Source of the DNA: Vibrio superstes
Lineage (GTDB): Bacteria; Pseudomonadota; Gammaproteobacteria; Enterobacterales; Vibrionaceae
Assembly: GCF_003569005.1 (NCBI RefSeq)
Contig: NZ_BCUR01000001.1
Span: 1,121,893-1,185,892, forward strand
DNA length: 64,000 bases
Direction of reading: 5' to 3'
Position 1 is the stretch's first letter. Each line of letters opens with the position of its first letter. Shown here in pieces: positions 56,810-64,000 of the stretch. The position numbers and the translations under genes were made by a program. The notes under the pieces were generated by a model. It saw only the letters and a program-made list of their open reading frames with translations. It ran no database searches and was not told the origin of the DNA.

Positions 56810-56977
56810 GGCGTTCGCGAAGATCTCTGCGAATACATTAAGATGTTTTACAATGTAACGCACTGACATGGTTCCAATAATCGACTATCGCCTGTAGAGT
56901 ATGCAAAAATTTGGTAGAGAGCTAATTCATCTAGTAAGTCGAATTAGTGTGCATTAAGAATAAAGGATAGATAGGTC

Positions 56978-58438
56978 GTGGCTGAACAAGGGCAAACTTC
57001 GCTCCGTGTTGCTGTAATTGGTGGCGGAATCGCGGGTTCTACGGCAGCGTTACATCTCGCTGAACAAGGTATAGAGGTCACTTTGATTGAACAAAGTGAT
57101 GGCTTAGTCAATGGTCCACCTATCTGTCATCTTCACGCTGGTGGCAACCTTTATCGCGAGATTTCTCAGCAGCAATGTGTAGATCTACTTAAGCAGTCCA
57201 TTGAGACGGTTCGCCTTTTTCCCAATGCGGTTAATGCTCGCCCAACGGTTATTGCGACGCCACTCACTGACAGTAGCGATCCCCAGTCTTTGCTACCTCG
57301 TCTATCCGTTATCCAAGAAAGTTATCAATATTTGGTCGAGCAAGACCCATTGAATTGTGTGCTAGGTGATCCTAAACACTATTACTCTCAATACAGTCGC
57401 GCACAACTAAACGCGCTTCGCGAGAGTGAGCAACCTGAAAATCCATCGAGTCATGATGACTGGATGATTCCGTTCGCTCAGCATGTGGACCTAGATAACC
57501 TCAAATACCCTGTATTGGTGGTTCAAGAGTTTGGTCTTAGCGTTTTTCGTCTGGCAGCCAGTGTTACCCTGACCTTAGAGCAACACCCTAAAGCGCACCT
57601 GATGACAGGATGTCGCTTAGAAGATGCACGCTATGTAAATAATCAATGGCATTTAACTTATCAACTAAAACAGGGTGATAAGGAACAATTAGTCGTAGAC
57701 TATTTGGTCAATTCCACTGGCTATAAAACGGGTACCATTGATGATTTTACCCACCAGTCGCAAAAGCGTTTAGTGGAATTTAAATCCGCATTTATAACGC
57801 ACTGGGAGAATAGTGGCATCCATTGGCCTGAGGTGATCTTTCATGGTGAGCGAGGCACTCCTCAAGGAATGGCACAGCTGACGCCTTACAGCAATGGCTA
57901 CTTTCAAGTCCACGGTATGACTGAGTCCATTACCTTGTTTGATAAGGGCTTAGTTGCAAGCGAAGAGCCAAGTTCACAGCCTAGGTTACCGTTAGAGCTT
58001 GAAGCAAAGATCACTCATGGCTGGCCTGAGTCTGCGATTCAACAGCGCACCCAAAACGCAATAGGGCATATGAGTCAGCATATTCCTACCTTTACGAAGG
58101 CGACTGTGGGTGGGAAACCGCTTTTTGGCGCTCAGCAAATCCCAGGTGAAGACCCAAGGCTACGTGTAGCAGACGTCTCATTTACCGAAAACAACTATGC
58201 GCGTATCGAGTTGGTAAAAGCTTCTTCGGCTTACCAAGCGGCGAGAAAGATCAAAGACCAGTTGCAACGTATACATAGCTCTGAGCAAACGCTAATGGTA
58301 TCGGGTGTCAGTGTCGAGCAGGCTCACCCGAACCTGTCAGCTTTATCTCCTGAAAGAATTGAAGTGCGAGCTAAACAGCTGGCTCGAGATAGGGGGTATC
58401 CTGAAGCTCTGGCGATTCAAACCGGAACTAATAGCTGA
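56978..58438 (+). CDS. FAD-dependent oxidoreductase of unknown substrate
   Basis: A 486-residue protein with a GTG start (AAAGGA about 10 nt upstream). The N-terminal Rossmann motif VAVIGGGIAGSTAALHLAEQ and a Glu about 10 residues later bind FAD, and VDYLVNSTGYKTG at about 250 is a typical second FAD-contact segment. The rest does not match a family I can name; C-terminal residues 400-486 contain a helical region absent from the usual DAO fold. It is a single gene between a LysR gene and a repeat element. Its substrate is not predictable from context. Confidence 0.8.
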   Translation: MAEQGQTSLRVAVIGGGIAGSTAALHLAEQGIEVTLIEQSDGLVNGPPICHLHAGGNLYREISQQQCVDLLKQSIETVRLFPNAVNARPTVIATPLTDSSDPQSLLPRLSVIQESYQYLVEQDPLNCVLGDPKHYYSQYSRAQLNALRESEQPENPSSHDDWMIPFAQHVDLDNLKYPVLVVQEFGLSVFRLAASVTLTLEQHPKAHLMTGCRLEDARYVNNQWHLTYQLKQGDKEQLVVDYLVNSTGYKTGTIDDFTHQSQKRLVEFKSAFITHWENSGIHWPEVIFHGERGTPQGMAQLTPYSNGYFQVHGMTESITLFDKGLVASEEPSSQPRLPLELEAKITHGWPESAIQQRTQNAIGHMSQHIPTFTKATVGGKPLFGAQQIPGEDPRLRVADVSFTENNYARIELVKASSAYQAARKIKDQLQRIHSSEQTLMVSGVSVEQAHPNLSALSPERIEVRAKQLARDRGYPEALAIQTGTNS

Positions 58439-58538
58439 TTGGTGAAAGCATTTAAAGAATTGTTTTACTAACATCCGCTGGACGCATTGACCCTCTCACC
58501 GACATAACATAGAGCGAACTTATAGCTCGCTCTATGTA

Positions 58539-58642
58539 ATACTAATCGTAGTAAATAACGGGTCATCCTAGCTTGTTAAAACACTCGATAACGGCGTTTT
58601 TCCTACCCTATTTCTGACCACACTACTTAATGTGATTGGTAT
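58539..58642 (+). repeat. Palindrome-ended intergenic repeat, copy C (104 bp)
   Basis: Starts ATACTAATC (one change from copy A) and ends GATTGGTAT. It shares GTAGTAAATAAC at the left and CTATTTCTGACCAC-like sequence at the right with copy A. It lies between the FAD oxidoreductase and CMD genes. Confidence 0.78.
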
Positions 58643-58658
58643 ATTTTAGATCGCTGGA

Positions 58659-59210
58659 TTATTTTTTAGACCAAGCAAACTTTTCAAATACCTTGTCTAC
58701 TGGCGTGTGAGCAACATGGTTTACGTAGTTACTGATCACTTTTTGCGAAAGACCAAGGATCACCTCAAGTACCTGCTGCTGACCGTAACCTGCACTAAAG
58801 AATGCCGCTAGGTCTGCTTCTGATACATTGCCACGCTCACGTACTACTGCAAGAGTGAAGTCTTTTAGTGCTTGAAGTTTAAGTGTTGGCATTGCTTCAT
58901 CGTTACGCAGTGCTTCAGTCAGTGCAGGATCAACCTTCATTGAGTGTGCGATACCAGTGTGTGCAGGAACGCAGTAGTGACACTCGTGCTCAACGTTGAT
59001 GGTTTGCCATACAACTGTTAGCTCTTCAGCATCAAACGAGGTGTTAGTGAATTGCTGATGCAATTGCGTGTATGCTGTTAGGATTTGAGGAGATTCAGCC
59101 ATTACCGCGTAAAGACCTGGAACCATACCCATTTGTTTTTGTGCGCCTTCAAGGATTGCTTTGCTTTTCTCAGGTGCTGACTCAACAGTGTGTAGTTTAA
59201 ATTCGCTCAT
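58659..59210 (-). CDS. Carboxymuconolactone decarboxylase/AhpD-fold protein
   Basis: A 183-residue CMD-family protein. The AhpD-like redox motif is complete: Glu-His-Glu-Cys-His-Tyr-Cys-Val-Pro-Ala-His near residues 74-84, giving CxxC plus the downstream His. Such proteins reduce peroxides or act as thiol-dependent reductases. GGAAAGAG lies before the ATG. It follows the DUF2798 gene by 39 bp on the same strand and is probably co-transcribed with it. Motif-bearing sites upstream of the pair and a divergent LysR gene suggest inducible control. Confidence 0.92.
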   Translation of the reverse strand: MSEFKLHTVESAPEKSKAILEGAQKQMGMVPGLYAVMAESPQILTAYTQLHQQFTNTSFDAEELTVVWQTINVEHECHYCVPAHTGIAHSMKVDPALTEALRNDEAMPTLKLQALKDFTLAVVRERGNVSEADLAAFFSAGYGQQQVLEVILGLSQKVISNYVNHVAHTPVDKVFEKFAWSKK

Positions 59211-59249
59211 TTTCTCTTTCCTATTCTCTAACTTATTAACTTTACTTAC

Positions 59250-59495
59250 TTATTTTACTTCTGGCTCTAGTAGAACTTTGGTTACAAACAGGCGAACCAT
59301 CGGTGCTACAAGGGCTAAAACTAACAGTGCAGCTGGCACCATTTGTGACACTGCGGTTAACCATGCATCGAAGAACACACCGTTTGTTGGTAATGTTTTA
59401 GCAACCATGATAGCTGGCATGCTAAGAAGCATAGTAGGTAGAACCATAGAAACCATTAGTGGGTACTGGAACTTACGTGGGAATTTTTTCATCAT
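59250..59495 (-). CDS. DUF2798 membrane protein
   Basis: About 81 residues with two membrane helices (about 12-34 and 48-72), matching the DUF2798 family of unknown role. The reading frame is open to 59564, but AGAGAGAG lies directly before an ATG pair at 59495/59492, and the protein from there (MMKKFPRKFQYP) has a typical short basic N-terminus. It is the first gene of the pair with the CMD gene. Confidence 0.82.
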   Translation of the reverse strand: MMKKFPRKFQYPLMVSMVLPTMLLSMPAIMVAKTLPTNGVFFDAWLTAVSQMVPAALLVLALVAPMVRLFVTKVLLEPEVK

Positions 59496-59560
59496 GCTCT
59501 CTCTTATGCTTAACAGTGATTGGCTAACTGATGGGGCTATATTAGTCCCTATCCTTGAAA

Positions 59561-59605
59561 TCAAAAATAGGCAACATTGAACTTGAATCTTTCATATTTG
59601 AATGA
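59561..59605. promoter_or_regulatory. Pair of operator-like motifs between DUF2798 and LysR genes
   Basis: Site 1 (59561-59580) is TCAAAAATAGGCAACATTGA; site 2 is 59583-59605. Both recur upstream of the DoxX-like gene (61209-61258): site 1 matches its partner at 16 of 20 bases and site 2 matches the complement of its partner at 19 of 23. They lie 66 bp from the DUF2798 start and about 35 bp from the LysR start, as expected for LysR binding. Confidence 0.55.
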
Positions 59606-59640
59606 TTAACTCAGGGGGCAATCCTCAAGGGTGATCAAAT

Positions 59641-60561
59641 ATGAAAGCAAAGGATATCTCCAACCTCTACTTGTTTTGCCAATCTGTCGAGTGCGGCGGT
59701 TTTGCAGCGGCGAGTCTTAAAACTCACGTTTCAGCCCCAACGTTATCAAGGGCTGTGGCAAGTCTTGAAGATAAACTGGGTGAAAAACTGGTACATCGAA
59801 ATGCCAAGCAGTTCCAACTCACGACGGCAGGCGATGAATACTATCAACGCTTCGCTGCTCTATTTATGCAGCTTAATGATGAATGGACACAGCTTTCTAA
59901 CAGTCAGCCAGTATTAACGGGTGAGATCCGAGTATCTTGCCCTGAGCCATTTGCGGATAATTTCCTGCAAAAGATGGCGATTGAATTTATGCAGCTTCAC
60001 CCAGAAGTCTCCGTAACCATTCAATTTAGCGCAGGCACAGAGCGTTTCTTTAATGAGCAGATTGACCTTGCGATTGTGACGACTCCACCTCATGCCAATC
60101 ATTTAGTTCAGCGTCAGTTGTTTGAATCATCATTAATGCTAGCAGCATCGCCAAGCTATATTGAAAAACATGGTCAGCCAAAACGAGCAGAAGAGTTGAT
60201 TAATCATCAGCTACTTTCAGGTAATAACTTGCCATATTGGGAGCTAAAAGAAGATGGCAACGCGATCCGTATTCCTTATCAGCCTCGCTACTCAATCAGC
60301 AGTCTACGTCTAAATATTGACGCGACATTGGCAGGAGCTGGGATCTGTATGATGCCAAGAGCGGCATTTGAAAAGCGTGCAGAAAAAGAAGAGTTAGTAG
60401 AGGTATTGCCAGATGTTGAATACCCAACGGGTAAAGCATTCTTGGTATGGACAGACAGAAAACTGATAGCGACCAGAGTGGTTGCTTTTAGAGACATGAT
60501 TTTTGAGCGTTTTGGGCAATCAACTGAATTTTTGGCTTCGATTAACTCAGAGCGAGATTAG
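59641..60561 (+). CDS. LysR-family regulator, probable controller of the flanking loci
   Basis: A 306-residue LysR regulator with its helix-turn-helix in GGFAAASLKTHVSAPTLSRAVASLE (about residues 18-42). It is divergent from the DUF2798-CMD pair and convergent with the DoxX-like gene. A repeated motif occurs in both promoter regions, so one regulator for both is inferred. GGGTGAT lies about 7 nt before the ATG. Confidence 0.92.
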   Translation: MKAKDISNLYLFCQSVECGGFAAASLKTHVSAPTLSRAVASLEDKLGEKLVHRNAKQFQLTTAGDEYYQRFAALFMQLNDEWTQLSNSQPVLTGEIRVSCPEPFADNFLQKMAIEFMQLHPEVSVTIQFSAGTERFFNEQIDLAIVTTPPHANHLVQRQLFESSLMLAASPSYIEKHGQPKRAEELINHQLLSGNNLPYWELKEDGNAIRIPYQPRYSISSLRLNIDATLAGAGICMMPRAAFEKRAEKEELVEVLPDVEYPTGKAFLVWTDRKLIATRVVAFRDMIFERFGQSTEFLASINSERD

Positions 60562-60582
60562 GGGCTGTATTGATGAAATGAC

Positions 60583-60619
60583 AAACGCCAGACTAGACGA
60601 ACTAATCTGGCGTTTTTTT
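60583..60619. terminator. Bidirectional intrinsic terminator
   Basis: AAACGCCAGA and TCTGGCGTTT form a perfect 10-bp stem; A and T runs on either side serve the convergent LysR and DoxX-like genes. Confidence 0.9.
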
Positions 60620-60632
60620 GTTACTTTAACGA

Positions 60633-61148
60633 TTACTTCTTACGAAAATATAGGAATGCATTCAACCAAGCTAATCCAAGAATAATCAGCGTCATTACCG
60701 GTGGCTTTGACTGAAGTGGCAATACTTCCGCTGGCACACTTGGCAATAGGTGAACATACACCGCAACAATCATAATTGCCGTTGTTAATAGTGTTGATAG
60801 CTGCATTGCTTTATCTTTAATCGATGTTGCTAGTGCCTTATAACCCATCATCACCACAAGCAGTAGTAAACCGGCAAAAATTTCACCTAATTGCCCCATC
60901 CATCGAGACAAGGTAGGGAAAGGCAGTTCACTCAGCGCAATCTGTTTTGCAAACATAGTAGTGAACGGGTCAAAGAATTTAACTGTTCCCGCCATAACCA
61001 TAAAGGCACCAAGCAGTCCTGTTAGGATTTTCTGAACCTTAGTCCCAATACTATCGGTTTTGTCATAGCTGCGAACTAAAAAAATACCAGTGATTAGCAG
61101 CATTGTGCCGATAAGAGATAACTCAAGAATTAGTTGTGATGTGCTCAT
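60633..61148 (-). CDS. DoxX-like membrane protein
   Basis: A 171-residue inner-membrane protein with four or five helices. The GTVKFFDPFTTMFAKQIALSEL segment between helices and the LGEIFAGLLLLVVMMG helix are reminiscent of DoxX-type proteins. Function unknown; DoxX relatives are linked to redox and quinone metabolism. Motif copies upstream (61209-61258) resemble those before the DUF2798-CMD pair, implying co-regulation. Confidence 0.7.
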   Translation of the reverse strand: MSTSQLILELSLIGTMLLITGIFLVRSYDKTDSIGTKVQKILTGLLGAFMVMAGTVKFFDPFTTMFAKQIALSELPFPTLSRWMGQLGEIFAGLLLLVVMMGYKALATSIKDKAMQLSTLLTTAIMIVAVYVHLLPSVPAEVLPLQSKPPVMTLIILGLAWLNAFLYFRKK

Positions 61149-61208
61149 AGCAAACCTTCATTACGTGTTAGCAAGTTGATGTCGCTATTCTACGAAACAC
61201 AAACGAAT

Positions 61209-61258
61209 TCAAAAATAGACAGGTTTGATTGATATCCATTCAAAAATGCAAGATTGAA
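61209..61258. promoter_or_regulatory. Pair of operator-like motifs before the DoxX-like gene
   Basis: Site 1 (61209-61228) is TCAAAAATAGACAGGTTTGA; site 2 (61236-61258) contains ATTCAA and TTGAA arms around a 10-bp spacer. Both resemble the sites at 59561-59605. They lie about 60-110 bp upstream of the start codon. Confidence 0.55.
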
Positions 61259-61387
61259 TTGTATATGGATTTGCCTCCTAGACCACTTTGGGGGGAGAAG
61301 TGAGCTAGGAACATCATTTTTGAAAGTCTGCCAATCCTGCTTTTGAGCACCCTTTAATCAATCCTCACTAAGCATCAACTCCAGCGC

Positions 61388-61978
61388 TTAATCCACCAAC
61401 TCAATGTTAAGACTTTCGAGTAAATTCAGCGCCTCAAAACGAGAGAATTTAGCTCCAGATAAACGGTTATTGTTTAAGTCGATGCCAAGGTTTGATGACT
61501 CAGTGAAGTCGACTTGTTCTAGGTTGGTGCGCATAAATAGGCTGTGTCTAAAGTCACAGTAGGTCATGCTTGATTGGGAAAAATCTCCCTCTCGGAAGTC
61601 TGCATCGTGCAACTTACATTCTGTGATGGTCAGTTCTTGGAGGGTAAGTCCAAACCAAGAGCAGTCGTTGAGGATGCAGTGTTTGAAGGACAGTTCGCAG
61701 TCGGCATGGAAGCTAGGCCAGTGGGCTGTCGTCCAGTCTATACCGACCAACTTACTCTCGTTAAAAGCAACCTGATACCAACGGCTGTTAGGGATCTTGA
61801 TAAGGCTAAGGTTACAGCGAACAAATGAGCAATTAATGAAACGGCAATTGGAAAGCTTGGCTCCAGAAAAATCGCAGTCTACAAACTCACATTCTTCAAA
61901 TTCAATATTACTGAACTCTTCATAAGCGAACGTCTGCTTAGAAAAGGATTTGTCGTAATATTGCTCGTTATTTTTCAT
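61388..61978 (-). CDS. Pentapeptide-repeat protein
   Basis: A 196-residue protein built of pentapeptide repeats (A/C-D/N-L/F-X-X) across most of its length, for example FEECEFVDCDFSGAKLSNCRF. This folds as a right-handed quadrilateral helix. Qnr and MfpA proteins of this fold protect gyrase from quinolones, but this protein is shorter than Qnr (about 218 residues) and fits a broad family of unproven role with IDLN...AKFS near the end. It lies 26 bp after the MFS transporter gene on the same strand and is probably co-transcribed with it. Confidence 0.88.
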   Translation of the reverse strand: MKNNEQYYDKSFSKQTFAYEEFSNIEFEECEFVDCDFSGAKLSNCRFINCSFVRCNLSLIKIPNSRWYQVAFNESKLVGIDWTTAHWPSFHADCELSFKHCILNDCSWFGLTLQELTITECKLHDADFREGDFSQSSMTYCDFRHSLFMRTNLEQVDFTESSNLGIDLNNNRLSGAKFSRFEALNLLESLNIELVD

Positions 61979-62004
61979 TCCGTAATCCGTATATAGGTCA
62001 TTGT

Positions 62005-63201
62005 TTAGCAGGCGTTTGATAGCTGCAGATGCCCATGCCTTAGATAAATTCTATGCATGGCAAGGCTGGCGATAATCAATACCATAGACAATATCATGAA
62101 GCCCAGGCTAATCGCATCGTAGTAGCTGAGTATTGCGATCATGACGTAGCTAATACTCTGTGAAAAGGTAGAGAAAAGCTTGAGACCGCCATCAATTCGA
62201 CCACGATAGTTGTTATCTACTTCTAAGTTCATCTTATAAGTTCGCGCGATGCGATTGTAGCTAGAGAAGAAGCCAACTAACAAGGTCAATCCCACTATCA
62301 TCTGAGGTGAAGGTGACAGTGCCATAGCTAATACGAGCAATCCAACGCTGAATAGACACGCCATCATCGCCTTCTCCGTGGCAAATTTGCTAAGCAATAC
62401 CTTGACGAAGAAGCCACACATCAATGCCCCAAGGCCATAACTTAGGCTCCAACTTGCAAACCAAGAGGCTGAAATGACTTGCTCGCTAAAGTGTATTGGG
62501 ATCAGTTTAGAGAGATAGGTGAGCGCTGGGTATCCAAGACAAGAGAGTGCCAAGAAGGCATAGAATCTTGGTTGCTTAGAAAATACCTTCTTACTTTCAA
62601 TCAGTTGTGATGAAAACGAAGGCGAGGATTCTTGTCTAGGGCGACGATGATAAGTGGTAAGAGAAAAGCTAAGCAGTGACAGTGTGGATGCGACTGCGGC
62701 AAAGGTCGCAAATTGAGCCATTCCCCAGAGCTCTAGGAAGACAATACCTAATGAACCCGCACCTAGTGAAGTGGCTTGGAATACAATCTCTTGGTAACTG
62801 GAGTAGGAGGCATACTCATGCTGTTGGTAATTCTCTTGGGTAAAGGCGTTGTTGGTGCACCAGGCAAGATCGTTGGTTAACCAGAATACCAGCTGGGCAA
62901 AGGCCAAAACCCAGACGGAGATAGCCGGCTCTTGGGAAAATAAAAGCAATATCAATGCTGTCGTTACCTGGATACCTTGCACCAGCATTAAGATGGCTTT
63001 ACGAGAATAGCGATCAATGAAGGTGGCAAATATTGGGGTTAAGAAAAACGATGACAGTGTGCAGGCTAGAGTAGTCAGAGCAACGAAAAGCCCCATGTCG
63101 CCTTGTTGCAGTAGAAACCAGGGCAGAGCCATCATGACTAAGCCTGACGATATTCCATCCCAAAATAACCCGCTTAGGTGTGGTAAGAATTTTTTGTTCA
63201 T
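62005..63201 (-). CDS. MFS transporter
   Basis: About 398 residues with twelve predicted helices. The layout resembles MFS_3-type exporters (macrolide Mef, EntS-like), with FATFIDRYSRKAILMLVQG as the helix 2-3 loop motif. Export of a small molecule is likely; the substrate is unknown. The frame is open to 63231, but AAGGAAC lies 7 nt before the ATG at 63201. A pentapeptide-repeat gene follows and a LysR gene is divergent. Confidence 0.9.
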   Translation of the reverse strand: MNKKFLPHLSGLFWDGISSGLVMMALPWFLLQQGDMGLFVALTTLACTLSSFFLTPIFATFIDRYSRKAILMLVQGIQVTTALILLLFSQEPAISVWVLAFAQLVFWLTNDLAWCTNNAFTQENYQQHEYASYSSYQEIVFQATSLGAGSLGIVFLELWGMAQFATFAAVASTLSLLSFSLTTYHRRPRQESSPSFSSQLIESKKVFSKQPRFYAFLALSCLGYPALTYLSKLIPIHFSEQVISASWFASWSLSYGLGALMCGFFVKVLLSKFATEKAMMACLFSVGLLVLAMALSPSPQMIVGLTLLVGFFSSYNRIARTYKMNLEVDNNYRGRIDGGLKLFSTFSQSISYVMIAILSYYDAISLGFMILSMVLIIASLAMHRIYLRHGHLQLSNAC

Positions 63202-63240
63202 TGTTGTTCCTTGCAAGTCCATTTGCCACAAGCTTAATAG

Positions 63241-63256
63241 TTAAAGTTAACTTTAA
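63241..63256. promoter_or_regulatory. Perfect 16-bp palindrome between MFS and LysR genes
   Basis: TTAAAGTTAACTTTAA is its own complement and lies 40 bp before the MFS start. Close by, a TAAGT..ATGCTTATT sequence occurs twice, at 63254-63269 and 63320-63334. These are candidate binding sites for the divergent LysR protein. Confidence 0.5.
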
Positions 63257-63344
63257 GTCAATGCTTATTTCGTCTGTTTTTGGGACAAGAGAAAATAGCA
63301 ATAACTGTGTTATTATTGATAAGTGATGCTTATTAGGTGGGACT

Positions 63345-64000
63345 ATGGCAAAAGACTTAGCGGCTAATCTAGATCTTAATTTATTGCGTGTGTTTGTGGT
63401 GCTGTTTCAAGAGAAGAACACTCGTCGTGCGGCAGAAAGGCTGCATGTTACCCAGCCTGCGGTAAGTCAGTCTCTAAAGAAACTCCGTCACCACTTTGAT
63501 GACCCTTTGTTCGTGAAGGTGACGGGTGGACTAGCTGCTTCAGGTTACGCTGAGCGGCTATATGATGTTGTGGCTCCAAACCTAGAAGTTCTGTTTAGCG
63601 GTTTGTCGTATCTTGATTCTTTTTCACCACAAGAAGTAACGCAGTCAGTAAGAGTCGCTCTTTCGCCACCTGCCATGATGGCGATATCGGGTTCTTTAAT
63701 TCTTAAATTTAAAGAGTTAGCACCGAATGCAGAACTATCGATAGTATCTTGGTCTGGTCAGACGATAGAAGAACTATCTAACGGCGATACTTTAATAGGG
63801 ATTCATTATGGGGATATTGCTTATCCTAAGAATATTCACCGCCATCAAATCGCTATGTTGACAGCCGGTGTTGCTGTTAGAAAGGGACATCCCTTACTTA
63901 AGGAACAAAAAGTTTTCCAACAGCTAGCAGACTATCCAATAGCCTCACAAATCATCCCCGGTTGGAATGATAAAAAAGTTGTTGCTGCGGAAGTCATGGG
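63345..64000 (+). CDS. LysR-family regulator, cut by the window end
   Basis: The first 218 or so codons of a LysR regulator; no stop occurs before the window ends. The helix-turn-helix is in NTRRAAERLHVTQPAVSQSLKKLR (about residues 24-48), followed by LFVKVTGGLAASGYAERL, which resembles the NodD/SyrM-like start of the effector domain. GGTGGGAC lies about 4 nt before the ATG. It is divergent from the MFS and pentapeptide-repeat genes and probably controls them. Confidence 0.9.
   Translation, partial: MAKDLAANLDLNLLRVFVVLFQEKNTRRAAERLHVTQPAVSQSLKKLRHHFDDPLFVKVTGGLAASGYAERLYDVVAPNLEVLFSGLSYLDSFSPQEVTQSVRVALSPPAMMAISGSLILKFKELAPNAELSIVSWSGQTIEELSNGDTLIGIHYGDIAYPKNIHRHQIAMLTAGVAVRKGHPLLKEQKVFQQLADYPIASQIIPGWNDKKVVAAEVM

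Noticed and set aside
61388-61978. Calling the pentapeptide-repeat protein Qnr
   Set aside because: It is shorter than Qnr and its C-terminal part fits a broader pentapeptide family; the fold is shared but not the diagnostic sequence.

Overview
The window reads as a Vibrionaceae chromosome segment, most likely Vibrio. The reasons are a six-gene TonB2-type energy cluster (DUF3450, TtpC, ExbB, ExbD, TonB, TPR protein), a GlyGly-CTERM trypsin-like protease, the lctP-lldD-dld lactate order, and three copies of a short element bounded by ATACCAATC and GATTGGTAT. Species and chromosome cannot be fixed from the sequence. No rRNA, tRNA, CRISPR array, prophage or transposase gene was found. Codon use and base composition look even, so this appears to be ordinary host DNA rather than a large island.

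Layout. 1-10 kb: BLUF photoreceptor, GH13 glucosidase, cold-shock protein with a tiny basic ORF behind it, M42 peptidase, EF-P-like EfpL/YeiP, GFA-fold protein, acetyltransferase, secreted protease and a LysR regulator. 9.6-17.5 kb: small membrane protein, YegD-type Hsp70, the TonB2 operon behind a Fur-box-like site, and two small unknown genes. 17.7-21.6 kb: polyamine importer potABCD on the minus strand, with a terminator-like hairpin in its leader and a TTG start for potA. 22-25.3 kb: LysR plus CPBP protease pair, then three exported proteins of unknown role. 26-32.3 kb: PHP phosphatase, DUF4149 protein, and a secreted nuclease divergent from a 5'-nucleotidase lipoprotein. 32.6-39 kb: YedE-type sulfur transporter, purine permease with a PurR-like operator, YfcC transporter, YHS protein, and a siderophore-interacting reductase with a Fur-box-like site. 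39-48.6 kb: MalS-like amylase, hypothetical protein, aldo/keto reductase, lipoprotein, RND efflux pair. 48.9-54.7 kb: lactate operon. 54.9-64 kb: four LysR regulators interleaved with an FAD oxidoreductase, a CMD/DUF2798 pair, a DoxX-like protein, and an MFS plus pentapeptide-repeat operon. The last LysR gene runs off the end.

How it fits together. Several loci suit life in variable marine or host settings. Alpha-glucan use is served by the amylase and glucosidase. Lactate use combines a permease with both L- and D-lactate oxidation. Nucleic-acid scavenging could run from nuclease to nucleotidase to purine uptake. Iron use is served by TonB2 and the siderophore reductase, both with predicted Fur sites. 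Polyamine uptake and drug efflux complete the picture. Most operon boundaries are marked by clear intrinsic terminators. The least explained parts are the exported-protein trio at 23.8-25.3 kb, the potA leader, the repeated operator-like motif shared by two loci near 59.6 and 61.2 kb, and five ORFs of 27-56 codons.
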